Shown: in pieces, positions 15,355 through 23,587 of the stretch
Position numbering within the stretch: the stretch's first letter is position 1
Layout of the letters: every line of letters starts with the position of its first letter
Assembly: GCA_017984185.1 (NCBI GenBank)
Contig: JAGNZX010000001.1
Span: 1 to 26,337, forward strand
From: Minisyncoccota bacterium
Lineage (GTDB): Bacteria; Patescibacteriota; Minisyncoccia; Phycocordibacterales; UBA9973
DNA length: 26,337 nucleotides
Direction of reading: 5' to 3'
Notes under the pieces: model-generated
Databases searched by the model: none
The model's input: the letters and a program-made list of their open reading frames with translations, nothing else
Told to the model about the DNA's origin: nothing
Program-made: the position numbers and the translations under genes

Positions 15355-15939
15355 ATGGCAAACATAAATCATAAACCTTCTAAGTTCATGCTAAATTTAT
15401 TGCATGTTCTCCCAGCATTTGTAGATGAAGAAAAAAATATTATAAACACTATTGTTGAGATAAATTCTGGCACAATAAATAAATACGAACTGATTACTGA
15501 AAGCGGAACATTAAAATTAGACCGTGTGGGCTATTCGTCTCTCGCCTATCCAGTTGCTTATGGAGCAATTCCATCGACCCTGGACGAGGATAATGATGCA
15601 TTAGATGTATTAATCGCTGGTGTAGAAGAACCGTTACCCGCTGGATGTCTCGTGGAAGCCAGAATCATCGGCATTATGAAATTTGTTGATGGTGGCGAAG
15701 TGGACGACAAGGTGATAACAGTATTGAGTGATGATAAAAGGATGGAACACATTACATCATTTGAACAACTAGGTGAACACGCCATCAAAGAAATACAACA
15801 TTTTTTTGAACACTACAAAGACTTAAAAAAACCTGGCACATGCGAAGTAAAGGGTTTTCTGGGCACAAAAGAAGCCTTGGAAACTATAAAAGAATGCGCG
15901 AAAAGATACAGCGAAATCTACGCTAAAAACTTAGAATAG
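15355..15939 (+). CDS. ppa: Inorganic pyrophosphatase, family I
   Basis: It hydrolyses pyrophosphate and so pulls nucleotide-polymerising reactions forward; it is cytosolic and Mg-dependent. The 194 aa show the family I landmarks: E-x-N-x-G-x-x-NKYE (substrate Lys and Glu, about 36-45), LDRVGYSSLAYPVAYGAIP, the metal-binding signature DEDNDALDVL (the usual Pro after the second Asp is Ala), GEVDDKVI, and FFEHYKDLKK near the end. It is transcribed from its own near-consensus promoter with a leaderless start 15 nt after the nusA stop. Confidence 0.96.
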   Translation: MANINHKPSKFMLNLLHVLPAFVDEEKNIINTIVEINSGTINKYELITESGTLKLDRVGYSSLAYPVAYGAIPSTLDEDNDALDVLIAGVEEPLPAGCLVEARIIGIMKFVDGGEVDDKVITVLSDDKRMEHITSFEQLGEHAIKEIQHFFEHYKDLKKPGTCEVKGFLGTKEALETIKECAKRYSEIYAKNLE

Positions 15940-15961
15940 GCTCTCTTTATTCTGTGTGAGT

Positions 15962-15977
15962 TTTAGTATATACTAAA
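15962..15977. promoter_or_regulatory. 16-bp perfect palindrome, possible operator/promoter
   Basis: TTTAGTATATACTAAA lies in the 74-bp gap between ppa and the hendecad-repeat gene, and contains TATACT on both strands. It may be a repressor site over a -10 element for the downstream gene. No matching regulator is visible. Confidence 0.4.
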
Positions 15978-16013
15978 CTAGTGTTTGATTATTAATTTAG
16001 TTAACAATAATTT

Positions 16014-17015
16014 ATGAAAAAATATATTGGAATTTTGGTGTTTTTTGGTTTGATATTATCATTAAATTTAGCTAATCTCGCTATGGCCAAAGACGGCTCA
16101 GACGATAGTTCTGAGTCTGAATCATCTGACTCTTCGAGTGTGAGTGGAGATGCCAAGGATTCTAGTGGCGAAGCGGAATTAGAAGATGAAAACGAAGCAG
16201 AGGTAGAGGACGAATTGGAGGTGGGACGACCGAAACCACCAGTAAATAATTTACTTAGAGAGCAAAGAAAAACTTTCAAAGAAGACGCAAAGGCTAATCG
16301 TGACGCTTTCAAGGAAACCAAGAAAGGAGAACGAGATGCATTTAAGGATGAAATGAAGACTAATCGTGAGGCCTTAAAAGAGACCGGTAAGGCAGAACGT
16401 GAAGCTCTAAAAGCTAAGTTTGAAGCCCAAAGAGAAACTTTCAAGACACAAATCAAGACAGAGAGAGAAGCCTTTGTGACTAAACTAAAAACTGAAAAAG
16501 ATGCGTTCCTAGCTGAATTAAAAACAAAAAAAGAAGCCTGGAAACTAGTAAAGGAAGAAAAGAAGGCAGAATTTTGTGAAAAAGCTAAAGAAACTTTCTC
16601 AAGTAAATTTTCTGAAGCAATCTCAAAATTAGAAGGTTTCCAAACTCGTGTCGGTGAAGCAGTCGTTAGTTTGAAGGCTGATGGTAAAGACACAACAGCA
16701 GCCGAAGAAGCGCTTAAATTATCAAAGACTAAACTCGCTGATGCTAAGGCCAAGCTAGCTGGAGTCAAAGATGTAGTTCCTGAAACCACTTGTGCCGATA
16801 TGACTGCCGAAGTTTTTGCCCAAATTAAACTACAAGCTCGTGAAGCCAAAGATTTATTAAAAGAATCGAAGGATTCTTTACAAGTCTCAATCAAAGAATT
16901 AAAAGCTCTTCGTGGTCTAGAGACTGAAGATGAAAGTGGAGATGACAATGGCACCGATGCAACTGGCACAGACGACACTAGTGCCCCTGCGACAACAGAA
17001 ACTACTACAAATTAA
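16014..17015 (+). CDS. Secreted, highly charged hendecad-repeat (coiled-coil) protein
   Basis: No known family recognised. Of the 333 aa, residues 1-25 form a Sec signal peptide (cleavage after LAMA). Residues 26-72 are an acidic Ser/Asp/Glu-rich segment. Residues 85-183 hold nine consecutive 11-residue repeats of pattern (R/K)-x-(A/T)-(F/L/W)-K-x-x-x-K-x-x with no insertions. A helical stretch with conserved Cys pairs (FCEKAKE, TTCADM) and a second coiled-coil region follow, and the C-terminus is a Thr/Asp-rich tail (TGTDDTSAPATTETTTN). An exact 11-residue period predicts a straight or slightly right-handed helical rod. It probably sits outside the membrane as a stalk or spacer (inference). 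It starts a likely unit with the next two genes. Confidence 0.8.
   Translation: MKKYIGILVFFGLILSLNLANLAMAKDGSDDSSESESSDSSSVSGDAKDSSGEAELEDENEAEVEDELEVGRPKPPVNNLLREQRKTFKEDAKANRDAFKETKKGERDAFKDEMKTNREALKETGKAEREALKAKFEAQRETFKTQIKTEREAFVTKLKTEKDAFLAELKTKKEAWKLVKEEKKAEFCEKAKETFSSKFSEAISKLEGFQTRVGEAVVSLKADGKDTTAAEEALKLSKTKLADAKAKLAGVKDVVPETTCADMTAEVFAQIKLQAREAKDLLKESKDSLQVSIKELKALRGLETEDESGDDNGTDATGTDDTSAPATTETTTN
16266..16562 (+). repeat. Nine tandem 33-bp (11-aa) repeats
   Basis: The DNA encodes nine back-to-back 11-residue units with (R/K) at position 1, F/L/W at position 4 and mostly K at positions 5 and 9. Codons differ between units, so the repeat is old at DNA level and kept at protein level. 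Confidence 0.8.
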
Positions 17016-17036
17016 ATTATTATTTAATAAAAAAAT

Positions 17037-17267
17037 ATGGATTCAAATAAAAAATTAGATGGTGCATTGTTGGGATTAGTTGTTATTATTGTTATTTTGG
17101 TAATTGGTGGTATCTATTTATTCAATAAGGCCTCTGTGGACCGAACCACTCCCGCAACTACCGCAGACGTCAAAGATATCTTGACACCGACAGACATGAA
17201 TTCCCCAACTAAAATCGAAGCTGACTTAAACAACATCGACCTAAACAGTCTCGATACTGATTTGTAA
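17037..17267 (+). CDS. Small single-span membrane protein, unknown function
   Basis: It has 76 aa: a short polar N-terminus, one hydrophobic helix (about 10-30, LLGLVVIIVILVIGGIYLF), then a Thr/Asp/Asn-rich tail of about 45 residues, probably outside the cell. It starts 21 nt after the hendecad-repeat gene and ends 30 nt before the trigger factor, so it is probably co-transcribed with both. No family recognised; it could anchor or accompany the secreted neighbour. Confidence 0.68.
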   Translation: MDSNKKLDGALLGLVVIIVILVIGGIYLFNKASVDRTTPATTADVKDILTPTDMNSPTKIEADLNNIDLNSLDTDL

Positions 17268-17297
17268 TCAGAACTTATAAAGTAATTCTCGAAACTG

Positions 17298-18359
17298 ATG
17301 CAAACAAAAATAACCAAACTACCGAAGAGCGAAATCGAAATCGAGGGAGAGCTAGATGCTGATGTCTTTGAGACTTATTATGCTCGTGCTTTAAAAAAAA
17401 TTGGGGAAAATGTAGAGATCGATGGGTTTAGAAAAGGCAAAGTTCCAGAAAATATCTTAAACACCAAAGTACCAGAAATAGCCATCTTGGAAGAAATGGC
17501 CCAACTAGCCTTAAATGAACACTACCCCAAAATACTAGACGAGGAAAAAATAGATGCTATAAGTCGTCCAGAAATTTCGATCACCAAATTGGCTCGTAAA
17601 AATCCACTTGGATTTAAGATAAAAACAGCGACATTGCCAGTGATAAAACTTTCTGACTATAAAAAACTAGCTAAAAAAATACTATCCGAAATAACTGAAA
17701 AGGATAAAGACGTAACTGTGACTGATGAAGAATTGGAAAATACAATTCTAGACATACGAAAATCTCGTGCACCTAAAATAGACATGAAAGATATCCCGGA
17801 AGTTGCCAAGGATGGCGCCGAGGGTAAATTACCGGAGCCCGAACTTCCAGAATTCAATGATGAGTTCGTAAAAGCTCTTGGTCCGTTTGAAGGAATTGAG
17901 GATTTCAAAACAAAGCTAAAAGAAAACATTGGTGTAGAAAAAGTAAACACACTCAAAGAAAAAACCAGAGTAAAGATAATCGAGAAAATAATCGAAGAAG
18001 CTGAACTCGAAGTGCCAGATATTTTGACAGAAATCGAAGTAGATAAAATTCTCTACAAAATGGAGTCTGATATTTCGCAAATGGGTCTGCAGTTTGAAGA
18101 ATACCTAAAACATCTAAAAAAAACTCGTGAGGAACTACGGGGAGAATTTAGAAAAGATGGAGAAAAAAAGGCAAAGCTAGCTCTTATCTTAAATGAAATA
18201 GCTAAGATAGAAAAAATTGTGGCTAGTCCGGAGGCTGTGGCACAAGAAGTAGCACACATTCTCGAGCACTACAAAGAAGCTGACCCGGAACGAGCTCAAA
18301 TGCACGCGGAAAATGTCCTCACCAACGAAATGATTTTCAATTTCTTGGAAAATCAGTAG
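17298..18359 (+). CDS. tig: Trigger factor chaperone lacking the PPIase domain
   Basis: This is the ribosome-associated chaperone for nascent chains. It has 353 aa against the usual 430 or so. The N-terminal ribosome-binding domain carries the signature GFRKGKVP (43-50). The C-terminal helical chaperone domain is recognisable from LPEFNDEFVKALGPFEGIEDFKTKLKENI onward, through LVPDI-like ELEVPDILTEIEVDKIL, to NFLENQ. The FKBP-type PPIase domain normally between them is missing: the linker after ISITKLARKN...TATLPVIKLSDYKKL runs through a short charged helix straight into the C-domain. It ends 3 nt from the convergent pyrB stop with no terminator between them. Confidence 0.93.
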   Translation: MQTKITKLPKSEIEIEGELDADVFETYYARALKKIGENVEIDGFRKGKVPENILNTKVPEIAILEEMAQLALNEHYPKILDEEKIDAISRPEISITKLARKNPLGFKIKTATLPVIKLSDYKKLAKKILSEITEKDKDVTVTDEELENTILDIRKSRAPKIDMKDIPEVAKDGAEGKLPEPELPEFNDEFVKALGPFEGIEDFKTKLKENIGVEKVNTLKEKTRVKIIEKIIEEAELEVPDILTEIEVDKILYKMESDISQMGLQFEEYLKHLKKTREELRGEFRKDGEKKAKLALILNEIAKIEKIVASPEAVAQEVAHILEHYKEADPERAQMHAENVLTNEMIFNFLENQ

Positions 18360-18362
18360 TCT

Positions 18363-19280
18363 CTAAAGTCCAAAAACGTGAAGCAAAAGCGCCATCCGAG
18401 TATACAGGCCATTTTGTGCTTGCCGGAAATATGCAGCACGTGAATCCGAATCTATTTTAGGATCAATTTCATTCACTCGAGGTAAGGGATGCATAATAAT
18501 TGCCTCTTTTTTTAACTTTTTAACATGCTCGGTCTTCAACAAAAATGCGTCTTTAACTTTCTCATAATCAGCCACATTTTTAAAACGCTCTTTTTGGACT
18601 CGAGTCATGTATAAAACATCAATCTTTGGCAAAACTTCATCGAGGCTAGCGAGTTCTTTAAAGTTTACCTTGCTCTTAATCAAAGATTGTCGATAAGCAT
18701 CGGCCAAAACTAACTCTTTGGGCGAAATAAAATAAAAAGTATTATTTGGGTAAAGATTTAACATCAACACCAGGGAACGAAGGGTTCGGCTATTTAAGAC
18801 ATCACCCACAAAAGCCACAGACAAACCGTTTAACTTGCCAAATTCTTTCTGGATTGTTAGCAAATCTAAAATACCTTGCGATGGATGTTCGTTTGCCCCA
18901 TCCCCAGCATTAACGAGTGGTTTAGTTGTAACTTTTGCCGCTGCTTCGAGTGCGCCATCTTTTGGGTGACGAATAACAATTGCGTCAGCATACGAACAAA
19001 GCATGCGAGTGGTGTCTTCGATTGTTTCACCTTTATATGTCGAAGAGTTGACCATTGCATTTTCTGCCGAGATTACTTGTGCTCCGAGCTTTAGAGCCGC
19101 GGTCTCAAAAGACAAACGTGTCCGAGTTGAAGGTTCAAAAAAAATACAGGCTACTATTTTATCTTGCAAAAGTTTTTTTACTTTACCACTCTTGCATTGT
19201 TTCTCCATCAACAAGGCTCTAGCTAAAATTTTTTCTATATCATTTTTATTAAATTGTTTTGCCGACAATATATGATTCAT
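18363..19280 (-). CDS. pyrB: Aspartate carbamoyltransferase catalytic subunit
   Basis: It joins carbamoyl phosphate and aspartate to N-carbamoyl-aspartate, step 2 of pyrimidine synthesis. The 305 aa are the normal length for the catalytic subunit. Carbamoyl-phosphate site STRTRLSFE is at 51-59; SSTYKGET holds the loop Lys contributed by the neighbouring subunit; HPSQGILDLLT and the aspartate-site MHPLPR follow in order. No pyrI regulatory subunit is adjacent, so it is probably an unregulated trimer (inference). It is last in the operon, starting 4 nt after carB ends. Confidence 0.97.
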   Translation of the reverse strand: MNHILSAKQFNKNDIEKILARALLMEKQCKSGKVKKLLQDKIVACIFFEPSTRTRLSFETAALKLGAQVISAENAMVNSSTYKGETIEDTTRMLCSYADAIVIRHPKDGALEAAAKVTTKPLVNAGDGANEHPSQGILDLLTIQKEFGKLNGLSVAFVGDVLNSRTLRSLVLMLNLYPNNTFYFISPKELVLADAYRQSLIKSKVNFKELASLDEVLPKIDVLYMTRVQKERFKNVADYEKVKDAFLLKTEHVKKLKKEAIIMHPLPRVNEIDPKIDSDSRAAYFRQAQNGLYTRMALLLHVFGL

Positions 19281-19284
19281 ATTT

Positions 19285-22200
19285 TTAATTTATATATTCT
19301 TTATACGACTTAATTTCTAAATCTTTTAAATTATACCTATCTAGAGCCTTAATAAAAGCACGGGCTAAGTGTAGATCCGTAAAAAGAGGGATCTGATTAT
19401 CGACCGTAGCTCGACGAATCCGAAAACCATCAGTCTCCACTTGTCGCACTTGGCCTCCCGTCTTACTTAAATTTACCACAAAAGCTATACTCTTATTCTC
19501 AACAACATCTAAAACATTCGGTGATGCTTGAGATGCCTTACGAACAATCTTACACCCAACACCTTGTTTTTGTAAAAATTCTGCCGTCGTATCAGTCGCA
19601 AAAATATCATACCCAAGTTTAACCAATATTTTTGCTGTTTCTAAGAACTTGGCTTTGTTTATTTCGCCACCCAGAGAGAGTAAGACTGTTTTCATTTCAA
19701 AATCAAATTTATTTGTGCTTAATATAGATTTAAGTAATGCTTCATCATAATCTCGGCCAAAACAAGCCACTTCTCCCGTGGAAGACATTTCGACCCGAAG
19801 CACCGGATCAGCTCCGAGCAATCTGGCAAAAGAAAATTGGGAGGATTTCACAACCACAGCCTTTGGGTATATAAATTTATGTTGTTTGGCATTTCCAAAA
19901 AAACTATCCACAACTTTCTCTGGAAAATTGGTATTCATGGCTTTAGACAAAAAAGGGAAAGTTCGACTCGCTCGGAGGTTTACTTCGATGACATAAGGAA
20001 TATTATCTTTGACTAAAAATTGAATATTTATCGGGCCGGTCACTGCAAGTTCACGAGTTATTTTTTTAGAAATTTCTCGCAACTGAAATTCTGTTGAAGC
20101 ATATACTCTTTGTGTTGGATACACTATTGTCGCATCCCCCGAATGCACTCCAGCGTTTTCTACGTGTTCAGAAATACCATAAATCACAAGCTCCCCATTT
20201 TGGGCCACGGCATCAAACTCCAGTTCTTTGGCTGTTTCAATATATTTAGAAATTGTGACTGGGTGTGCCGGAGAAAGTACTGCGGCCTTGGTAACAAAAT
20301 CTTTCAATTGCTCATTGTCGTAACAAACTCGCATCGCTGCACCAGAAAGAACATAAGACGGTCGAACCAACACTGGAAAACTTTCTTGTTCAGTAAACTT
20401 TATGGCTTGGGTCATGTTTGTAAAACTCGTCCATCTTGGTTGCAAAATATTTAATTTATCTAGAATTGCCGAAAATTTATTTCTATCTTCGGCTCTATCT
20501 ATATCTTCTGCCTTAGTTCCCAAAATCTGGAAACCAGCACTGGTCAAAGATTGAGCCAGGTTATTTGGACGTTGACCCCCCACAGAAACAACCAAACCAT
20601 ACGAATCTTCAAATTCAAAAATATCAGCCACAGTTTCGAAAGATAAGTTTTCAAAATATAGCCTATCTGACATATCATAATCTGTAGACACAGTTTCGGG
20701 ATTACAATTTACAATAATTGACTGTTTTTTGTATTTTCTAAAAGCCATAGCCGTATACACACAAGACCAATCAAATTCAACCGAAGACCCGATATGGTAA
20801 GGCCCACTACCCAAAACCATCACAGCTTTTTTGCCTAATGGCAAAACATCGTTATGTTTTCCGTGATAAGTTAGATACAAATAATTTGTTTTAGCTGGCA
20901 CTTCTCCCGCCAAGGTGTCCACTGTAAAAACGGAAGGCTTTATTTTTAAATTTTTTCGTAATTCACGAATCTCTAATTCAGTTTTTCTACAAAGTCTCCC
21001 AATTTTTTTATCAGAAAAACCAGCTTGCTTTAATTCTAAAATTATTTCGTGAGAAAATTTATTTTTCTGTGTTTTAAGAAACTTTTGTTCTAACTTAACA
21101 ATATTTTCAATACGGTGTAAAAACCAGGGATCAATGCCGGTAATTTTGTATATGGCGTCCACGCTCAATCCATCTTTCATGCTTTCAGCTACTGCAAAAA
21201 GTCTGCGTGGGGTGGGTGTGGTTAAAAATTTATGTATTTCTTTTTTATCAGAAAAACCATTATCTGTCACTCCTTCAGCTATACCAGATTGCATGCGAAC
21301 AGCTTTCTGCAAGGCTTCTTCGAAGCTCCGCCCAATAGCCATCACTTCCCCGACAGACTTCATGGCACTACCAATACGCTCAACAGCACCAACAAACTTT
21401 ACCAAATCCCATCTAGGCATTTTTACTACTACATAATCTAAGGCTGGTTCAAAAAAACTTTGGGTTACTTTCGTGATTTTATTTTCTATCTGAATTAAAC
21501 TTTTTCCAAGAGCAAGCTTGGCTGCCACATAAGCCAAAGGGTAACCGGTGGCTTTGGAGGCCAAAGCACTCGAGCGAGACAAACGTGCATTGACCTCGAT
21601 AACAAAATAATCCAATTCCCCATTTTTTGGATTTGGATTTAAGGCATACTGCACATTGCACTCCCCAACTATTTTTAAACTCTGCACAATTTTTATACTA
21701 GCCTCACGCAGACCGTGGTATTCGGCATTGGAAAGAGTCTGACTTGGAGCCACCACGATTGAATCTCCGGTATGTATGCCGAGCGGATCAAAATTTTCCA
21801 TATTACACACGGTTACAATATTCCCAAAAGCATCTCGAACAACTTCGTATTCAATTTCTTTAAAATGATGCAAATATTTTTCGATTAAAACTTGTGGTGA
21901 CACAGCCAAAGCACCTTTCACAATTTCTTCCAGTTCTTTTAGATTGTTGGCTACTCCGGATTTTTGACCACCGAGAGCAAAAGCTGCTCGAACCATCAAG
22001 GGATATCCAATCCTATTTGCTTCAACGATAGCTTCTTTCATATTTGTGGCGCTACCGGAAGGAGGCACTGGTATATTCATATTTCTCAAATGTTCGGCAA
22101 ATTTTTCCCTGTCTTCGGTCAGTTCTATTGAAGCCACTGGTGTCCCCAAAACTTCAACGTTATATTTTTTCAAAGTCCCTTTTTCGTAAAGCTTGAGACC

Positions 22201-22491
22201 ACAATTAAGTGCGGTCTGTCCACCAAAAGACAACATAATACCGTCGGGTCTTTCCTTGGCAATAACTTTTTCTACAAAATAATCATTGACCGGTAAAAAA
22301 TACACTTCATCGGCCAGAGTTTTTGAAGTTTGAAAAGTAGCAATGTTTGGGTTTATTAAGATGACTTTAATTTTTTCTTCTTTGAGTGCCTTGATGGCCT
22401 GGCTACCAGAATAATCAAATTCTCCGGCTTCACCGATTTTCAATGCCCCGCTACCAAGTACTAAAATTTTTTTAAATTTTTTATTTTTCAT
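19285..22491 (-). CDS. carB: Carbamoyl-phosphate synthase large chain (CAD-like type)
   Basis: It makes carbamoyl phosphate from bicarbonate, two ATP and ammonia channelled from CarA. The full-length 1068 aa carry two duplicated ATP-grasp halves (LGSGALKIGEAGEFDYSGSQ near 12 and LGSGPYHIGSSVEFDWS in the second half) and a C-terminal allosteric MGS domain (last 130 residues or so). Several stretches closely match, from memory, animal CAD and Bacteroidota-type enzymes rather than E. coli: NMENFDPLGIHTGDSIVVAPSQ, ARLSRSSALASKATGYPLAY, STDYDMSDRLYFENLSFE and QFSFARLLGADPVLRVEMSS. It overlaps carA by 11 bp and is followed 4 nt later by pyrB. Confidence 0.97.
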   Translation of the reverse strand: MKNKKFKKILVLGSGALKIGEAGEFDYSGSQAIKALKEEKIKVILINPNIATFQTSKTLADEVYFLPVNDYFVEKVIAKERPDGIMLSFGGQTALNCGLKLYEKGTLKKYNVEVLGTPVASIELTEDREKFAEHLRNMNIPVPPSGSATNMKEAIVEANRIGYPLMVRAAFALGGQKSGVANNLKELEEIVKGALAVSPQVLIEKYLHHFKEIEYEVVRDAFGNIVTVCNMENFDPLGIHTGDSIVVAPSQTLSNAEYHGLREASIKIVQSLKIVGECNVQYALNPNPKNGELDYFVIEVNARLSRSSALASKATGYPLAYVAAKLALGKSLIQIENKITKVTQSFFEPALDYVVVKMPRWDLVKFVGAVERIGSAMKSVGEVMAIGRSFEEALQKAVRMQSGIAEGVTDNGFSDKKEIHKFLTTPTPRRLFAVAESMKDGLSVDAIYKITGIDPWFLHRIENIVKLEQKFLKTQKNKFSHEIILELKQAGFSDKKIGRLCRKTELEIRELRKNLKIKPSVFTVDTLAGEVPAKTNYLYLTYHGKHNDVLPLGKKAVMVLGSGPYHIGSSVEFDWSCVYTAMAFRKYKKQSIIVNCNPETVSTDYDMSDRLYFENLSFETVADIFEFEDSYGLVVSVGGQRPNNLAQSLTSAGFQILGTKAEDIDRAEDRNKFSAILDKLNILQPRWTSFTNMTQAIKFTEQESFPVLVRPSYVLSGAAMRVCYDNEQLKDFVTKAAVLSPAHPVTISKYIETAKELEFDAVAQNGELVIYGISEHVENAGVHSGDATIVYPTQRVYASTEFQLREISKKITRELAVTGPINIQFLVKDNIPYVIEVNLRASRTFPFLSKAMNTNFPEKVVDSFFGNAKQHKFIYPKAVVVKSSQFSFARLLGADPVLRVEMSSTGEVACFGRDYDEALLKSILSTNKFDFEMKTVLLSLGGEINKAKFLETAKILVKLGYDIFATDTTAEFLQKQGVGCKIVRKASQASPNVLDVVENKSIAFVVNLSKTGGQVRQVETDGFRIRRATVDNQIPLFTDLHLARAFIKALDRYNLKDLEIKSYKEYIN

Positions 22492-23587
22492 TTGTTTTTT
22501 GGTACTTTTTTATTTGTTCTAAAAAATAATCGAATATAAAATCAGTATCGGTGGGACCAGGGTTGTCTTCCGGATGAAATTGCACCGACATGAATGGCAA
22601 GCTTTGATGAATAATTCCTTCGTTGGTATTATCATTCGCATTATAAAACCATTCTCGGAAATTATTTGGGATTTTACCGACAGCAAAACCGTGATTTTGG
22701 GTAGTCAAAAAGCACTTTGTGCCGGTCTTTTCATTTTTTACCCTTTCTACTACTGGTTGATTTTGACTACGATGACCAAATGGTAATTTGTAAGTATTTC
22801 CACCTGAAGCTAAAGCTAAAATCTGATTACCCAAGCATATACCCAAAATTGGTATATTTTTTTGCATAATTTTTTGGACATTTTTTATTGTAGCCTGGAC
22901 CATTTTCGGATCTCCAGGCCCATTTGAAATAACCACACCTGAAAATTTAAAATCTAACTTGGTCACATCTGTATCCCACGGAACCACAACCACTTTTACA
23001 CCCCTTTGAACCATTCGACGAATAATATTTTTCTTAGCCCCGCAATCAATAAGCACGATTGTATTTTCTCCCTCGCCACAAGACAAGATTTTCTTGGTAC
23101 TAACTTCAGCCACTAAATTTCTTTTATTTGGGTCTTCGAATTTTATATCTGTACCAGAAGTATTGGTTAAAATTTTACCCAGAGTTGCCCCCTCGTCTCG
23201 TAATTTTAAAGTTAAAGCTCGCGTATCTTTTATCTCTAATGCTGGAACACCTTCTTTTTTAAGCCAGGCCCCGAGCGTCATTTCGCTCGCATGGTGTGAG
23301 GGTGTGTCTATGTAGCTTGAAACAATCAGCCCGGCCACTTGAATTTTGTCTGATTCAAATGATTCTTTGTTTGGCACACCATAACTACCCACCAAAGGAA
23401 AAGTTAATACTAAAATCTGTCCACGAAAAGAAGGATCGGTTAAAGCTTCTGGATAGCCCACCATACCTGTCGCAAAAACTACTTCACCTGAAATAGATTT
23501 CAGAGCACCAAAACTTTTTCCTTCAAAAGTTGAACCGTCTTTAAATATTAATTTACCTGTTTTATCGTTTGTCATAAATTTTTCCAT
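22481..23587 (-). CDS. carA: Carbamoyl-phosphate synthase small (glutaminase) chain
   Basis: This class I glutamine amidotransferase supplies ammonia to CarB. It has 368 aa from 23587; the alternative ATG at 23575 (MTNDKTGKLIF) fits the family N-terminus equally well. The N-terminal CPSase small domain has GEVVFATGMVGYPEALTDPS. The glutaminase domain has catalytic Cys251 in GICLGNQ (usual GICLGHQ) and His338/Glu340 in VQFHPED. FLTTQNHGFAV and NEGIIHQSLPFMSVQFHPE resemble CAD-type and Bacteroidota proteins. The start lies 14-26 bp inside the end of pyrC and the end overlaps carB by 11 bp, indicating coupled translation. Confidence 0.96.
   Translation of the reverse strand: MEKFMTNDKTGKLIFKDGSTFEGKSFGALKSISGEVVFATGMVGYPEALTDPSFRGQILVLTFPLVGSYGVPNKESFESDKIQVAGLIVSSYIDTPSHHASEMTLGAWLKKEGVPALEIKDTRALTLKLRDEGATLGKILTNTSGTDIKFEDPNKRNLVAEVSTKKILSCGEGENTIVLIDCGAKKNIIRRMVQRGVKVVVVPWDTDVTKLDFKFSGVVISNGPGDPKMVQATIKNVQKIMQKNIPILGICLGNQILALASGGNTYKLPFGHRSQNQPVVERVKNEKTGTKCFLTTQNHGFAVGKIPNNFREWFYNANDNTNEGIIHQSLPFMSVQFHPEDNPGPTDTDFIFDYFLEQIKKYQKTNEK

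Noticed and set aside
16001..16978. 325-codon antisense ORF over the hendecad-repeat gene
   Set aside because: It is the Ser/Phe/Leu-rich mirror of a Lys/Glu/Ala-rich gene, where stops are rare on the opposite strand. No start signals were seen and the sense strand has a clear signal peptide.
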